From positions 24,479-88,478 of IMG/VR virus record IMGVR_UViG_3300022868_000015: a DNA stretch of 64,000 nt, one strand, 5' to 3'. Below the pieces are notes generated by a model. The model was not told the origin of the DNA. It saw only the letters and a program-made list of their open reading frames with translations, and did not search any database. The position numbers were made by a program, and so were the translations under genes. Below are positions 32,856 through 41,966 of this stretch, one piece after another. Position 1 is the first letter of the stretch. Each line of letters begins with the position of its first letter. Source of the DNA: a virus.

Positions 32856-33314
32856 GTGAAATATCTAAAAAAATATGAACTACTCTCTAAAGATGAAAAA
32901 ATCAAAGAGTGGGAAAAAATGCAGAATAATGTAGATTTAGTAAAAAAATTATTAAATCATGAAAAATTTCATTATCACATAAAAGATTTAATATTAAAAG
33001 ATTTAAATACACAAATAAAAGACAGATTAGTTATAGTTGTGGCTGGTATATCACCAGGTATAGATGGTTGTGATATTCAAGTATCATTCCAGACAAATCC
33101 TTCAATAGGCGCATTTTATGGTAGACCTATTAACATGAATGATGTTAAAAGTATATTAAAAAATATTGATAATGTTTCAGATGATGTGTTTCATTCACAA
33201 CCATCATTTTTTATGAGTGAAGAAGATCTTATTTTTGTATATAAATTTAGATTTGATGAATTTATTAAAAATAATAAGTGGATAACAGAAGGAGAGAATC
33301 TAGGATTAATGTAA
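32856..33314 (+). CDS. Two-end-tagged hypothetical protein
   Basis: 152 residues with GTG initiation. Starts MKYLKKYELLSKDE and ends WITEGENLGLM. The core LVIVVAGISPGIDGCDIQVS is hydrophobic and beta-rich and not recognised. Its stop TAA shares bases with the next ATG (TAATG), so the three genes up to 34125 form a unit. Confidence 0.6.
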   Translation: MKYLKKYELLSKDEKIKEWEKMQNNVDLVKKLLNHEKFHYHIKDLILKDLNTQIKDRLVIVVAGISPGIDGCDIQVSFQTNPSIGAFYGRPINMNDVKSILKNIDNVSDDVFHSQPSFFMSEEDLIFVYKFRFDEFIKNNKWITEGENLGLM

Positions 33315-33718
33315 TGAAATATCTAAAGAAATATGAATCATGGTATGATGAAAAACCTATACCAGAAATATACGACAAATGTATGTTACTTAAAAAATAT
33401 GCAAAAGTTGACCACGAAGGTTTACATATTATAAAAATACCAATACCTATTCATATAGAAGATCAATCTTTTAATAATGTTTATTTAATTTATGATAATA
33501 GAAAAATTCATATATTTGCATCAGATGATTGGTGGAGAGATAAAGATAGTAAAGAATTAATCTGCTTAGGTTTAACTGTTGATGATAAATATCAAAAACC
33601 AAGAATACACCATTGGTCAACAATAGATTTGAAAAAAGTATTACCAGCCTTAGAAGAATATATGAAAAATAATGATATAATAAAATATGCAGAAGCAAAC
33701 AATTTAGGACTATTATGA
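33314..33718 (+). CDS. Two-end-tagged hypothetical protein
   Basis: 134 residues from the ATG that gives MKYLKKYESWYDEKP. A longer frame opens 12 codons earlier, but the conserved start sets the choice. It ends YAEANNLGLL. The core (YLIYDNRKIHIFASDDWW) is not recognised. The stop overlaps the next start as TTATGA. Confidence 0.6.
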   Translation: MKYLKKYESWYDEKPIPEIYDKCMLLKKYAKVDHEGLHIIKIPIPIHIEDQSFNNVYLIYDNRKIHIFASDDWWRDKDSKELICLGLTVDDKYQKPRIHHWSTIDLKKVLPALEEYMKNNDIIKYAEANNLGLL

Positions 33719-34125
33719 AAAATTACATAACATTTTTAAATGAGGGTTATTCTAATATTGAACAGAAAGTTTTAAATATATTGCAAAAATTAGAAAAGTA
33801 TGCAATAGTTTTAAGCGAAGAAAAATATGAATTATCAGAAATATTAATAAAAAAACCATATACAGTAGATAATAGTAAACAACATGAATTTAAATATTTA
33901 TCAATACAATATAAATACAATAAATTTAATGGTACAAATTATATAATTGTATATGGTATACAAAAATGTGATGTTAATGATATAATATTAGCATTTAAAT
34001 TGGGTACTCATGATATTAGAACAGAAGTTTTAGAACAAGAAAAAGAATTATACCCTTTATACGATTACCTTTCATCAGACGATATTGTTCCACTAATACA
34101 ATCAAGTAGACTTGGATTAATGTAA
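33715..34125 (+). CDS. Two-end-tagged hypothetical protein
   Basis: 136 residues starting MKNYITFLNEGYSNIE (capsid-tag-like, with L-N-E-G as a possible protease site) and ending IQSSRLGLM. Core unrecognised. Followed within one base by a strong terminator, so it ends the three-gene unit. Confidence 0.6.
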   Translation: MKNYITFLNEGYSNIEQKVLNILQKLEKYAIVLSEEKYELSEILIKKPYTVDNSKQHEFKYLSIQYKYNKFNGTNYIIVYGIQKCDVNDIILAFKLGTHDIRTEVLEQEKELYPLYDYLSSDDIVPLIQSSRLGLM

Positions 34126-34149
34126 AAATCCCAATTAAAATTGGGATTT
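34126..34149 (+). terminator. Rho-independent terminator
   Basis: Eleven-base perfect stem AAATCCCAATT / AATTGGGATTT with a two-base loop directly after the stop codon at 34125. It may also serve the convergent gene at 34166. Confidence 0.75.
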
Positions 34150-34165
34150 AATTATAGAAAATATT

Positions 34166-34270
34166 TTATTTTCCTTTGTTTGTTTTTTTAGGTGTTTTAC
34201 AACCACCACGTCCTGCATTTTGACCAGTTCCTTTACCTGAACCATCTTGTTTTGGTACTCCTTTTGCCAT
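34166..34270 (-). CDS. Small Gly-rich protein of the GRGGC type
   Basis: 34 residues: MAKGVPKQDGSGKGTGQNAG followed by RGGCKTPKK and a basic tail. The pattern K-G-V-P-x-x-D-G-S-G-x-G-x-x-x-N-x-G-R-G-G-C is that of a recurrent tiny protein family in phages and bacteria of unknown function. The frame is too short to rely on statistics, but the motif is distinctive. Confidence 0.65.
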   Translation of the reverse strand: MAKGVPKQDGSGKGTGQNAGRGGCKTPKKTNKGK

Positions 34271-34302
34271 AATTTTTGTTTTTTATTTATAACTATATAT
34301 AA

Positions 34303-34322
34303 AAAAATCCCATGGGATTTTT
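34303..34322. terminator. Perfect 20-bp palindrome, likely bidirectional terminator
   Basis: AAAAATCCCATGGGATTTTT is self-complementary throughout, with A/T runs on both arms. It separates the minus gene 34336-34725 from 34166-34270 on the same strand and can end transcription in either direction. Confidence 0.65.
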
Positions 34323-34335
34323 ATAATTTTTGTTT

Positions 34336-34725
34336 TTATTTTTTCTTTTTTCGACTATCATACTTAAATTCATCACCACCTGGTTGAACTTGTTCAATAC
34401 CGAATTCTTTTAATTTTTTATATGCGTCTATTATAGCATCAGGATCATCAGACATTTGATCTGCAATCTTTTGTAAAACGTCAGGATCTATCTCATTAAC
34501 AATTTCAACAGATTTTAACAAGGCTTGAACACCATCATAATCTTCTTCTGTTAATACAACTTCACCGCATTTAGGACATTTTTTATTTACCCATTGTTCA
34601 TAATCTTCCACAGGAATAGTCATATCTTCCCAATCACAATCTGGATTATCACACATTAAACCACCACTGCTTGATATTTGAACATTTTCTTCATTCAATT
34701 CATTAAACTTTTTAATTCTTTTCAT
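34336..34725 (-). CDS. Tagged zinc-ribbon protein
   Basis: 129 residues starting MKRIKKFNELNEEN (F-N-E-L-N-E, tag-like). A zinc-binding pair MCDNPDC (C-x-x-x-x-C) and KKCPKCGEV (C-x-x-C) brackets an acidic segment around 25-57. The rest is helical and the end is basic (FKYDSRKKKK). Probably a small structural zinc protein; partner unknown. Confidence 0.55.
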   Translation of the reverse strand: MKRIKKFNELNEENVQISSSGGLMCDNPDCDWEDMTIPVEDYEQWVNKKCPKCGEVVLTEEDYDGVQALLKSVEIVNEIDPDVLQKIADQMSDDPDAIIDAYKKLKEFGIEQVQPGGDEFKYDSRKKKK

Positions 34726-34732
34726 ATCTTTA

Positions 34733-35485
34733 TCATATTTTAAAAGATTTAAAATCCAGTATTCTAGATTCTGTTCTCATTAAAAGATCAATATGTTCTT
34801 TGTCTTTTATATCTTGTTTTGATTGTTTTTGTTTCCTAACACGATCACGATTACCAACCATTTTTATTTTTTCTAATTGATCTTCTGTAATGTAAAAATT
34901 ATGACCATGTATTTGTAATAAAGTTTTATCTTCTTCTAAACTAATATCAATAAGTAAATACATCTTGAATATTGAATCAATAAAAGCTATAGAATAAAAA
35001 TATATATATTTGAAAGAAGCATACGAGGTATCATGTTTCCCTTTACAATACTCTACAGCAAAATCGAATGTTCCATCTCTTTTCCAGTAAGTTAATATTC
35101 CATTCAAAGTGTCATTTATATATGTTTCTTTTAAAAAAATATTTCCATTTTTTCGAAAACTCATAAATGAACCATTTGCCATATTATTTATATAATGCCC
35201 AACTGATAAAACTTTTCCATTTTTTTTATACCAAGTAAATTCTCCATCTTTTATTTCTGGGTTAATAGAAATATACGAACCAACCATTTGTAATTGTTCA
35301 TTAATATAATAATCTCTAACTATAAAATGTGTGTTAAGTTTTTCAATAATCCTGTAATATTTCGCATTATTATGACAAACTTTATCCCAATCTTTATTAA
35401 AATATATAGTATCCTGACTTACTTGTCCTTTAGAATGCTTGTTAATAAAAATAAAACTCAATATGATTAATATGTATATCTTCAT
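34733..35485 (-). CDS. Secreted MORN-repeat protein (Bacteroidota type)
   Basis: 250 residues. MKIYILIILSFIFINKHSKG is a signal peptide. MORN-type repeats follow, for example EFTWYKKNGKVLSVGHYIN, SFMSFRKNGNIFLKETY and ILTYWKRDGTFDFAVEY, the W-Y-x-x-N/D-G-x pattern found in YwqK-like proteins of Bacteroidota. The basic C-terminus (DRVRKQKQSKQDIKDKEHID) is unlike those proteins. It lies next to the T9SS protein gene and may have been acquired with it. Confidence 0.6.
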   Translation of the reverse strand: MKIYILIILSFIFINKHSKGQVSQDTIYFNKDWDKVCHNNAKYYRIIEKLNTHFIVRDYYINEQLQMVGSYISINPEIKDGEFTWYKKNGKVLSVGHYINNMANGSFMSFRKNGNIFLKETYINDTLNGILTYWKRDGTFDFAVEYCKGKHDTSYASFKYIYFYSIAFIDSIFKMYLLIDISLEEDKTLLQIHGHNFYITEDQLEKIKMVGNRDRVRKQKQSKQDIKDKEHIDLLMRTESRILDFKSFKI

Positions 35486-35540
35486 TTAATAATAACTAAT
35501 ATCAGTTTCTATTATTTTCTTAACTTTTACTTATTTTTCA

Positions 35541-35681
35541 CCACTGCCGAATCCTTTCGTGTGGTATATTTAATATCTTTTTGTTTTTATTTTTATTTCT
35601 TTTTTCATTCAATATTTATTTTTAAAACATAAATCATTCCTCCTCTTTCCTCACCACACGAAAGGATTCGTGCGGTAGCGG
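35541..35681. repeat. Inverted repeat downstream of the T9SS gene
   Basis: An 18-bp exact inverted pair (cgaatcctttcgtgtggt at 35548-35565 and its complement at 35653-35670), extended by imperfect matches, encloses about 90 bp of AT-rich sequence. The right arm can also fold on itself (CACGAA-AGGA-TTCGTG). It is G+C-rich like the neighbouring gene, and marks the 3' edge of the acquired segment. The whole 240-bp gap 35486-35725 holds no gene. Confidence 0.6.
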
Positions 35682-35725
35682 GGTCAACTCCAAAACATTT
35701 AGTAATTGTATCAGTTTAAATGCCT

Positions 35726-38700
35726 CTAATTTTTAATTATTTTTTTTGTAAATATGTTATCTCCTGAAGTTAATACAATCATATACATTGCAGGAGGCAA
35801 TTTTGATAAATCTATTGATGATATTTCTGCATTTTGATACTCATATTCCATTATTATTTGTCCATAATGATTGAATAGTTCTACATTTATTTTGTCTGTT
35901 TTATCAAAGTTTTCAAGATATATATAAATAATATCTCTAAATGGGTTAGGATAAATCACAACAGATTGATTTGCCGTTGTTTGATTACAAGAAGCCTGAA
36001 TAAAATTGTAAGTTTTCGAAGTTCCGTCATAATCAACTTGAGTGAGTCTGTAATAGTTAATCCCGTCTGAGAAATTTGGATCTTTGAAGATGTAGTTTAA
36101 TAAATTATTAGAATTTCCATTACCATCAATTTTTCCAATCTGATCAAAATCCTTTGCGTTTGACGATCTTTCGATAGTGAAATAATCGTTATTTATTTCG
36201 CTAGCAGTTGTCCACTGAATATCTATGTTTCCATTATTGCAATCGGCTTCAAATTTCACAAGATTAACAGGCAAAGGATTTTCGTTACTCTTTGATCCGA
36301 AAGTAATTATTTTATTTGACTTTGCTCCAAAAGTAACAGGAAAACGAGATCTTATAAAGCCTGCATCGTGTGTAAAGCTTGTCAATAGAGGATCACTGTT
36401 GAAATCAATATTTGCCCACATAGAACCATTCCAATAGGCTACAAGTAAATCACTGGCAACAAAATCACCTGAAATCCCATCGTCAAAACCATGAACACAG
36501 ATGGCGTCGTCAACATGAGTATTGTCGAACCAATATAGAGTTACAGGCATATCTTGGTCAGAATTAACTACCCAATTTTCTCTATTGCTGACATGATGCA
36601 AATTAAGGTCCATATTTCCGCCATGTTCCCACCAATCTGGCATGTAGGTATTTGAGAAATTATACTGAGCAGTAACAGTAACAGTTGATGCTCCTGTTGG
36701 ATGTATTCCTAATGCTCCTGCAATGGCATATTCTACAGATCCGTTGCCATCAAAATCTTGGATGCTAACATCACCTGTTGGGAAAATAAATTCATTTATC
36801 CCAGTTTTAGTAATCATTCCATCAACAAAACTATTGTTTGAAGAAACATTTGCTGTTGCTGAATTTATAAATGTAAGTGAACCTCCACCAGAATAATAAA
36901 CAATACCATGGGTAAATGTTGCAGTTCCTTCTATTGTCATAGGTGAAGTTATTTCAATATCAGCATGATTACCAAACGAGTTATCAAATAATATATTATT
37001 AAAATTACCTACACCTGCATTAATAGTCTGTAATCCACTACCGTTAAATGCAACTGTTCCATTTCCGGCATTAAATGTTCCAGAGTTATTCCAATCACCT
37101 GTTACTTCTAATGATGACAATCCGCCCAAAGTCAATCCTGTGCCGATATTCATATCTTCGCAATAAACTGTGGAACTTGCTGTAGTTACAGCATTTGTAG
37201 TTGCACAAGTTCCAGCGTCGTAAGATTGAATAAATACATTGCTGGTTGCAGAAGGTAATAGAGTTGCAACAGAGTATAGTGTGCCGTTATAATATAACCA
37301 GTTTGTAACATCGTCCCAACTATTACCGTTTGCTCCAGTCCAAAAGTAGTCGCCAGTGCCAATACCACCAGGTGTAGGTGCTGTTGTAACTGTTACTACC
37401 CAGCTTCCACCTGCCACTTCGAAACCTGTGTTACAAGTTCCATCATGTGCCCAACGTCTATAAGTTGTAGTTACTGTTAATCCTCCAGGAGGGTTGTAAC
37501 TTGCAGAAGTCGCACCAGAAATATCTACTCCGTTAGCTTGCCATTTATATGTGATAGTATTATCACCACCGCTTGCTACAGCAGTAGAGCTAATATTTGC
37601 AGGATCTGTTCCCTGACAGATTGTTTCGCCTGTAGATAGAATTGTTCCAGCTGTGAAATCTGGTCGAACTGTAACAGTCCATGTTCCTGTTGCAGTTTCA
37701 CCAGAACAGTTGTTGTTACTGTTAACCGTCATGGTGAGGGTAACTGTGTTTCCGGCATCACCTGCTGCTGGAGTGTAAGTTGGTGTTAATGTTGTTGCTC
37801 CGGATGTGATTGAACCTGCACCGTCTTCTGTCCAAGCAATCGTACCGTTAGAAGCACTTGCTCCACTGACTGTCGCAGTTTCATTAACACAAATGTCCTG
37901 CGATCCGCCAGCCGAAGCTGTTGGTAATGGATCAACATTCACGGTGTATGTTGCTGTTGCTATTTGAGGTGTACAAGCATTATCACTTGTTACAGTCATT
38001 GTAAGAGTAATTGTTCCACTGGCATCACCAGCAGCTGGAGTGTAAGTTGGTGTTAATGTTGTTGCTCCCGATGTGATAGAACCTGCACCGTTTTCTGTCC
38101 AAGCAATCGTACCGTTAGAAGCACTTGCTCCACTGACTGTCGCAGTTTCATTAACACAAATGTCCTGCGATCCGCCAGCCGAAGCTGTTGGTAATGGATC
38201 GACATTCACGGCTACATTATCACTTACTCCGCAACCACTGGCTGTGGCTGTCATGGTGTAAGTTGTTGTTGATGATGGAGTTGCTACTGGATTTAAAATA
38301 TTTGGATTACTTAAACCAGTAGTAGGAGACCAAGAGCAGGTTGGTTGTGCTTGTACGTTATAATGAACGATTCCATTAAACGCTCTAGGTGAACATACAC
38401 TTGAAAATTGACCACATAATCCAATACCAGCTGTTAATGTTAAATAAGAATCTGAATATGTTGTGTTTGCTGTAAGGGTAGTATATTTAGCATTGAAGTT
38501 AACATATATACCATAAGTCTGATTTGCCGGTATTATAAGATTGGCAATATCAAGATAATATTGAGTGCTTGTAACACCATTAATAGAATATGTCCCTAAA
38601 AGAATCCAAGAACCACTTGTTGTTTCACTACCTACATAGCTTCCCGATTTATAATATACATTAACGGTTTGGGTAGCAGTACTACCAGGTAAAATTGTAA

Positions 38701-40561
38701 ATGCATCAATTTCAATAGGATTTGCACCAGTTGTTAAATCAAACATATTTCCTCCACCACATCCATTACCTGCTGCAAAAGTAGTTGTTAAACTACAACT
38801 AACAGTACTAAGATTAGCACTTCCACTCAATTGCGAACTCGACCCATTACAAATTGTCACATCACTTCCGGCCGAAACTCCTGTTGGTAAAGGATTTACT
38901 GTAACTGCCACACTTGCAGCAGCACTCCATGCTCCATCGCCGGTTCGGTACGATCTAATGTAATACGTTCCTGATGTTGTTACATTATATGTTGAGCCAC
39001 TGCTTGTCGTAGATGTTCCACTGGCAGAGGTTTGCCAATACCATGTTTCTCCAGAAGGAGGTGTGCCGTTTGCGGTGATTGTTACACTGCCGCAACCTGG
39101 AGAGTTTGAAGTTGGTGTGTTTGGGGTAATAGGTAGAATAACGGCAACGGCAACAATACAAGTATAATCTTCCGTTTCACCATAAGTAAGTGCAGCACAT
39201 GGATCGGTAGGCGTAGTAGTTCCATAATAATCTGAACGTATACGCATTTTGTGTGAACCCAGTGTAGCACCAACCGGAATTGTAAAACTTGTGTTTACGG
39301 CCGTAGTATTAGAAGGATTAACATAAGTAAGAACCTTCTCACCTGCGGAAAATGTCAGATCATCATTAAAATCAATCCACACAACATGATCCATACCATA
39401 ACTCTGAGTGGTGAGACTCAAATTAACAACACCTCCTTGTACCTGCGATACAGAATAGGTGCCACTATAATCGGTATAAGAGGTTGATGAACAACCTGAG
39501 GTACTATTAAAGTTGGTCAGCCCACCTGATGTGGTAACATTTGTTATCCACATATAATTGCAAGGATAAGAAGAAACAATCGGGCTGCAGGGTGGAGCTA
39601 CAGCTTCTATAATCTCTATATCATCAATAGACATATCGCTTGTGTATGATGTAGATGTAAGCCCTCTAAAACGCAATTGAACACTACTGTTACCAGCATA
39701 TGTGCTAAGATCTACATTCGCAGTATGCCATGAGTTACCTTGGTCGCCACTTAGGCTCCATACGGTATTCCATGTACCACAATTGTCACCGGATGCTTCA
39801 AGATACAATGTTCCCATAACTGCACCGTACATATGGTATTGAAAGCTCATATCTATTCCCCCCATAGACGAGAAATCGAGACATGGTCCATACATTGTTG
39901 CTGTTTTATTGGAATAATTTGGTGTAGATGATTCCGTGTACATGTAGTAGCTACCTTCTGCTGCTGCGCTTGGTCCGGTACCGCCTGAGCTAGTGCCTCC
40001 GGTTTGTCTTGTCCAATCGAAATCATCCCCGGGTCTATTCTCCCAATATCCCATTCCTGTTTCAAATCCTTCTGAGTAAGGAAATGTGCTTACTATTGCA
40101 GGGCATGAGCAGGGTGGTGCTCCACCACTAGAAACAAATGTAATCGTAGTGGTAACGCAACCAGTATTCGTTCCACAAGATGAATTTGTATTCCAATGTG
40201 CATAATATGTTCCTGAACTTGTCGCAGTCCATTGTAAAGGACTGGTTCCGTGAGCAACCACAGCTCCATTATATGAGCCAGATCTGATTGTAACATATCC
40301 TCCCGTACTAATTGCACAACTGTATGTAGTTCCTGAAACTACACTATTTATTGTACTATACTCTGTTTGAAAACTACATGTGCTAAAAGTTTCACTTCCA
40401 GATGTAGGTGCAGTTGCACTTCCATAAGAAGAAGAATTTGTACATTGAGCTTGCACCTTGTTAATTGTAAATAACATGCTTATTGCCAATAAAAGCACAT
40501 AAATCCCTTTGATATTCGATAACTTATTCAGCAATACTGAAAATGTATAATTTTCTTTCAT
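35726..40561 (-). CDS. Giant secreted multidomain protein with type IX secretion signal
   Basis: 1611 residues. A signal peptide (residues 1-39, ending KVQAQ) is followed by a Cys-rich beta region, a MAM-like domain (SFPYSEGFETGMGYW through SIDDIEI), a GEVED domain (VWIDFNDDLTFSAGEKVL and YGETEDY), Ig/PKD-like segments with two nearly identical copies (TASAGGSQDICVNETATVSG), a filamentous-type region, and a C-terminal T9SS sorting domain (YPNPF, then a long beta run ending DNIFTKKIIKN). It would be exported and attached to the host surface. G+C and codon use differ from neighbours, so it is probably host-derived. As a surface adhesin it could serve phage adsorption exclusion, but no evidence shows this. 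Confidence 0.8.
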   Translation of the reverse strand: MKENYTFSVLLNKLSNIKGIYVLLLAISMLFTINKVQAQCTNSSSYGSATAPTSGSETFSTCSFQTEYSTINSVVSGTTYSCAISTGGYVTIRSGSYNGAVVAHGTSPLQWTATSSGTYYAHWNTNSSCGTNTGCVTTTITFVSSGGAPPCSCPAIVSTFPYSEGFETGMGYWENRPGDDFDWTRQTGGTSSGGTGPSAAAEGSYYMYTESSTPNYSNKTATMYGPCLDFSSMGGIDMSFQYHMYGAVMGTLYLEASGDNCGTWNTVWSLSGDQGNSWHTANVDLSTYAGNSSVQLRFRGLTSTSYTSDMSIDDIEIIEAVAPPCSPIVSSYPCNYMWITNVTTSGGLTNFNSTSGCSSTSYTDYSGTYSVSQVQGGVVNLSLTTQSYGMDHVVWIDFNDDLTFSAGEKVLTYVNPSNTTAVNTSFTIPVGATLGSHKMRIRSDYYGTTTPTDPCAALTYGETEDYTCIVAVAVILPITPNTPTSNSPGCGSVTITANGTPPSGETWYWQTSASGTSTTSSGSTYNVTTSGTYYIRSYRTGDGAWSAAASVAVTVNPLPTGVSAGSDVTICNGSSSQLSGSANLSTVSCSLTTTFAAGNGCGGGNMFDLTTGANPIEIDAFTILPGSTATQTVNVYYKSGSYVGSETTSGSWILLGTYSINGVTSTQYYLDIANLIIPANQTYGIYVNFNAKYTTLTANTTYSDSYLTLTAGIGLCGQFSSVCSPRAFNGIVHYNVQAQPTCSWSPTTGLSNPNILNPVATPSSTTTYTMTATASGCGVSDNVAVNVDPLPTASAGGSQDICVNETATVSGASASNGTIAWTENGAGSITSGATTLTPTYTPAAGDASGTITLTMTVTSDNACTPQIATATYTVNVDPLPTASAGGSQDICVNETATVSGASASNGTIAWTEDGAGSITSGATTLTPTYTPAAGDAGNTVTLTMTVNSNNNCSGETATGTWTVTVRPDFTAGTILSTGETICQGTDPANISSTAVASGGDNTITYKWQANGVDISGATSASYNPPGGLTVTTTYRRWAHDGTCNTGFEVAGGSWVVTVTTAPTPGGIGTGDYFWTGANGNSWDDVTNWLYYNGTLYSVATLLPSATSNVFIQSYDAGTCATTNAVTTASSTVYCEDMNIGTGLTLGGLSSLEVTGDWNNSGTFNAGNGTVAFNGSGLQTINAGVGNFNNILFDNSFGNHADIEITSPMTIEGTATFTHGIVYYSGGGSLTFINSATANVSSNNSFVDGMITKTGINEFIFPTGDVSIQDFDGNGSVEYAIAGALGIHPTGASTVTVTAQYNFSNTYMPDWWEHGGNMDLNLHHVSNRENWVVNSDQDMPVTLYWFDNTHVDDAICVHGFDDGISGDFVASDLLVAYWNGSMWANIDFNSDPLLTSFTHDAGFIRSRFPVTFGAKSNKIITFGSKSNENPLPVNLVKFEADCNNGNIDIQWTTASEINNDYFTIERSSNAKDFDQIGKIDGNGNSNNLLNYIFKDPNFSDGINYYRLTQVDYDGTSKTYNFIQASCNQTTANQSVVIYPNPFRDIIYIYLENFDKTDKINVELFNHYGQIIMEYEYQNAEISSIDLSKLPPAMYMIVLTSGDNIFTKKIIKN
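37774..38211. repeat. 171-bp direct repeat within the giant gene
   Basis: 37774-37944 and 38041-38211 match with only a few base changes, 267 bp (89 codons) apart. They encode the two PKD/Ig-like units. A short spacer between them differs. Such near-identity at the DNA level indicates recent duplication or gene conversion. Confidence 0.85.
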
Positions 40562-40830
40562 AGACTTAAGATTTTTATTAAGGTGGGTTCTAAAAATTCA
40601 TTTTTTCAAGATAAATCGTAGAACCCATTAACGATTATCTTAAATCAATTCAAAATTAATACTTTTTTTCTAAATAATCATAATTCATTATCATTAAAAG
40701 CATTTACAGGATTAATCCTGTCGAATTCTGGTATTTTATATTTTAAATCAGTATCTCCATATATGTATATTTGATGTACAAAATTGCCTGATTAGAATTT
40801 TCTTGATATGTCCTTAAATATTTCACAATT
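40562..40830. other. Intergenic region upstream of the giant gene
   Basis: 269 bp without a gene. It contains an 8-bp inverted pair GGGTTCTA / TAGAACCC (near 40585-40630) about 25-70 bp upstream of the start codon, and a TATATATTAAA element at 40832-40842 (minus-strand reading) in the end of the next gene. These may be regulatory; nothing else is seen. Confidence 0.35.
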
Positions 40831-41907
40831 TTATATATTAAACTCCAAATCCAATTTTTCTAAAATATTTTCATCGTATCTAATTCTTAATAAATCAATA
40901 CCATTATCATTACAATATTTGGTTTTTATTAAATCATTCTCTTGCCTATATTTGAGTCCTTCATCGCCATTCCAATATTCAACAGACTTAAAATGTTGAG
41001 CACCATCATATTCAACACACATATTTAATAAAGGTAAATAAAAATCAAATGGTAAAGGTTTTATATTCCTACAATCATCAAACCTTTTTTGAGATTCATA
41101 TTCAATATTATTATCTTTTAAATATTTTTCAATCAATAACTCCTTCTTACTTAACCTACATTTTGGACAACCATTACCTGTTAAATGTTCATAAGGAACT
41201 TGTTCAAAAATACCATGAGTAGAACATGTTATTTTAACTTTTGTATTAGCATTTTTATAATCAACTAAAGAATAATTATACCTTAAATCATGTTTTTTAT
41301 TAGCCTTTTCTATAAACTCTTCAGTCGTAAATCGTACATTATTAGCACATTTAGGACAACCAGTTTTTTTATTAATATGGTTATCAGGTGTTTGTTCAAA
41401 AACTCCATGTTCTTCACAAATAATTTTAATCTTTGTTGTAGTATTCTTATATTCAACTAAAGAATAATCATATTTATCTCCATGTATATCAATGGCTTTT
41501 TCTATAAATTCTTCTGTCGTTAATTTTTTATTACCAGAACAACTAGGACAACCTCTTCCAAATAAATGTGATTTTGGAATTTGTTCAAAAACACCATGTT
41601 CTTTACAAATAATTTTAACTTTTGTAATATTATTTTTATAATCAACTAAAGAATAATCATATCTATTGCCATGTGTTTTAATAGATTTTTCTATGAAATC
41701 TGTAGACCTTTTAGAATCTATACCACATTTAATACAATTTTTACCACTTAAATGACTACTTGGTTTTTGTTCAAAAACACCATGAACTTTACAAATAATT
41801 TTAATTTTTTTATTCGCACCAATATAATTAACTAAAGAATAATCGTACCTATCTCCGTACAATTTCTTGGCTTTTTCTATAAATTTTTCTGTCGTTAATT
41901 TTCTCAT
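40831..41907 (-). CDS. Homing-type endonuclease with four treble-clef repeats
   Basis: 358 residues. Four copies of a 60-residue unit (pattern T-T-E-x-F-I-E-K-A ... H-G-x-[KR]-Y-D-Y-S-L-V-x-Y ... I-I-C-x-x-H-G-x-F-E-Q-x-P-x-x-H ... C-x-x-C) are followed by a Vsr-like nuclease end (LPFDFYLPLLNMCVEYDGAQ, then RQENDLIKTKYCNDNGIDLL). These repeats, joined to an EDxHD-type nuclease, are known from the I-Bth0305I group of phage homing endonucleases. The gene is free-standing, not inside another gene. A hairpin (41919-41948) precedes it. Confidence 0.8.
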   Translation of the reverse strand: MRKLTTEKFIEKAKKLYGDRYDYSLVNYIGANKKIKIICKVHGVFEQKPSSHLSGKNCIKCGIDSKRSTDFIEKSIKTHGNRYDYSLVDYKNNITKVKIICKEHGVFEQIPKSHLFGRGCPSCSGNKKLTTEEFIEKAIDIHGDKYDYSLVEYKNTTTKIKIICEEHGVFEQTPDNHINKKTGCPKCANNVRFTTEEFIEKANKKHDLRYNYSLVDYKNANTKVKITCSTHGIFEQVPYEHLTGNGCPKCRLSKKELLIEKYLKDNNIEYESQKRFDDCRNIKPLPFDFYLPLLNMCVEYDGAQHFKSVEYWNGDEGLKYRQENDLIKTKYCNDNGIDLLRIRYDENILEKLDLEFNI

Positions 41908-41918
41908 ATATCTTATAT

Positions 41919-41948
41919 AAAAAATCCCACCTAAAAGATGGGATTTTT
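41919..41948. terminator. Terminator hairpin downstream of the VWA gene
   Basis: AAAAATCCCA ... TGGGATTTTT with a 10-base loop. It lies 18 bp beyond the stop of the minus-strand VWA gene (41967) and ahead of the endonuclease gene. Confidence 0.7.
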
Positions 41949-41966
41949 ATTAATTTTATTCTAAGA

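Noticed and set aside
33278-33313. Longer start for the tagged gene at 33314
   Set aside because: The extra 12 codons overlap the preceding gene and would bury the conserved MKYLKKYE start.
36225-40317. Several open frames of 60-75 codons on both strands inside the giant T9SS gene
   Set aside because: They overlap a clearly coding, repeat-rich frame and have low-complexity translations arising from its composition.
40585-40630. Riboswitch upstream of the giant gene
   Set aside because: Only one 8-bp inverted pair is visible and no known riboswitch core was recognised.
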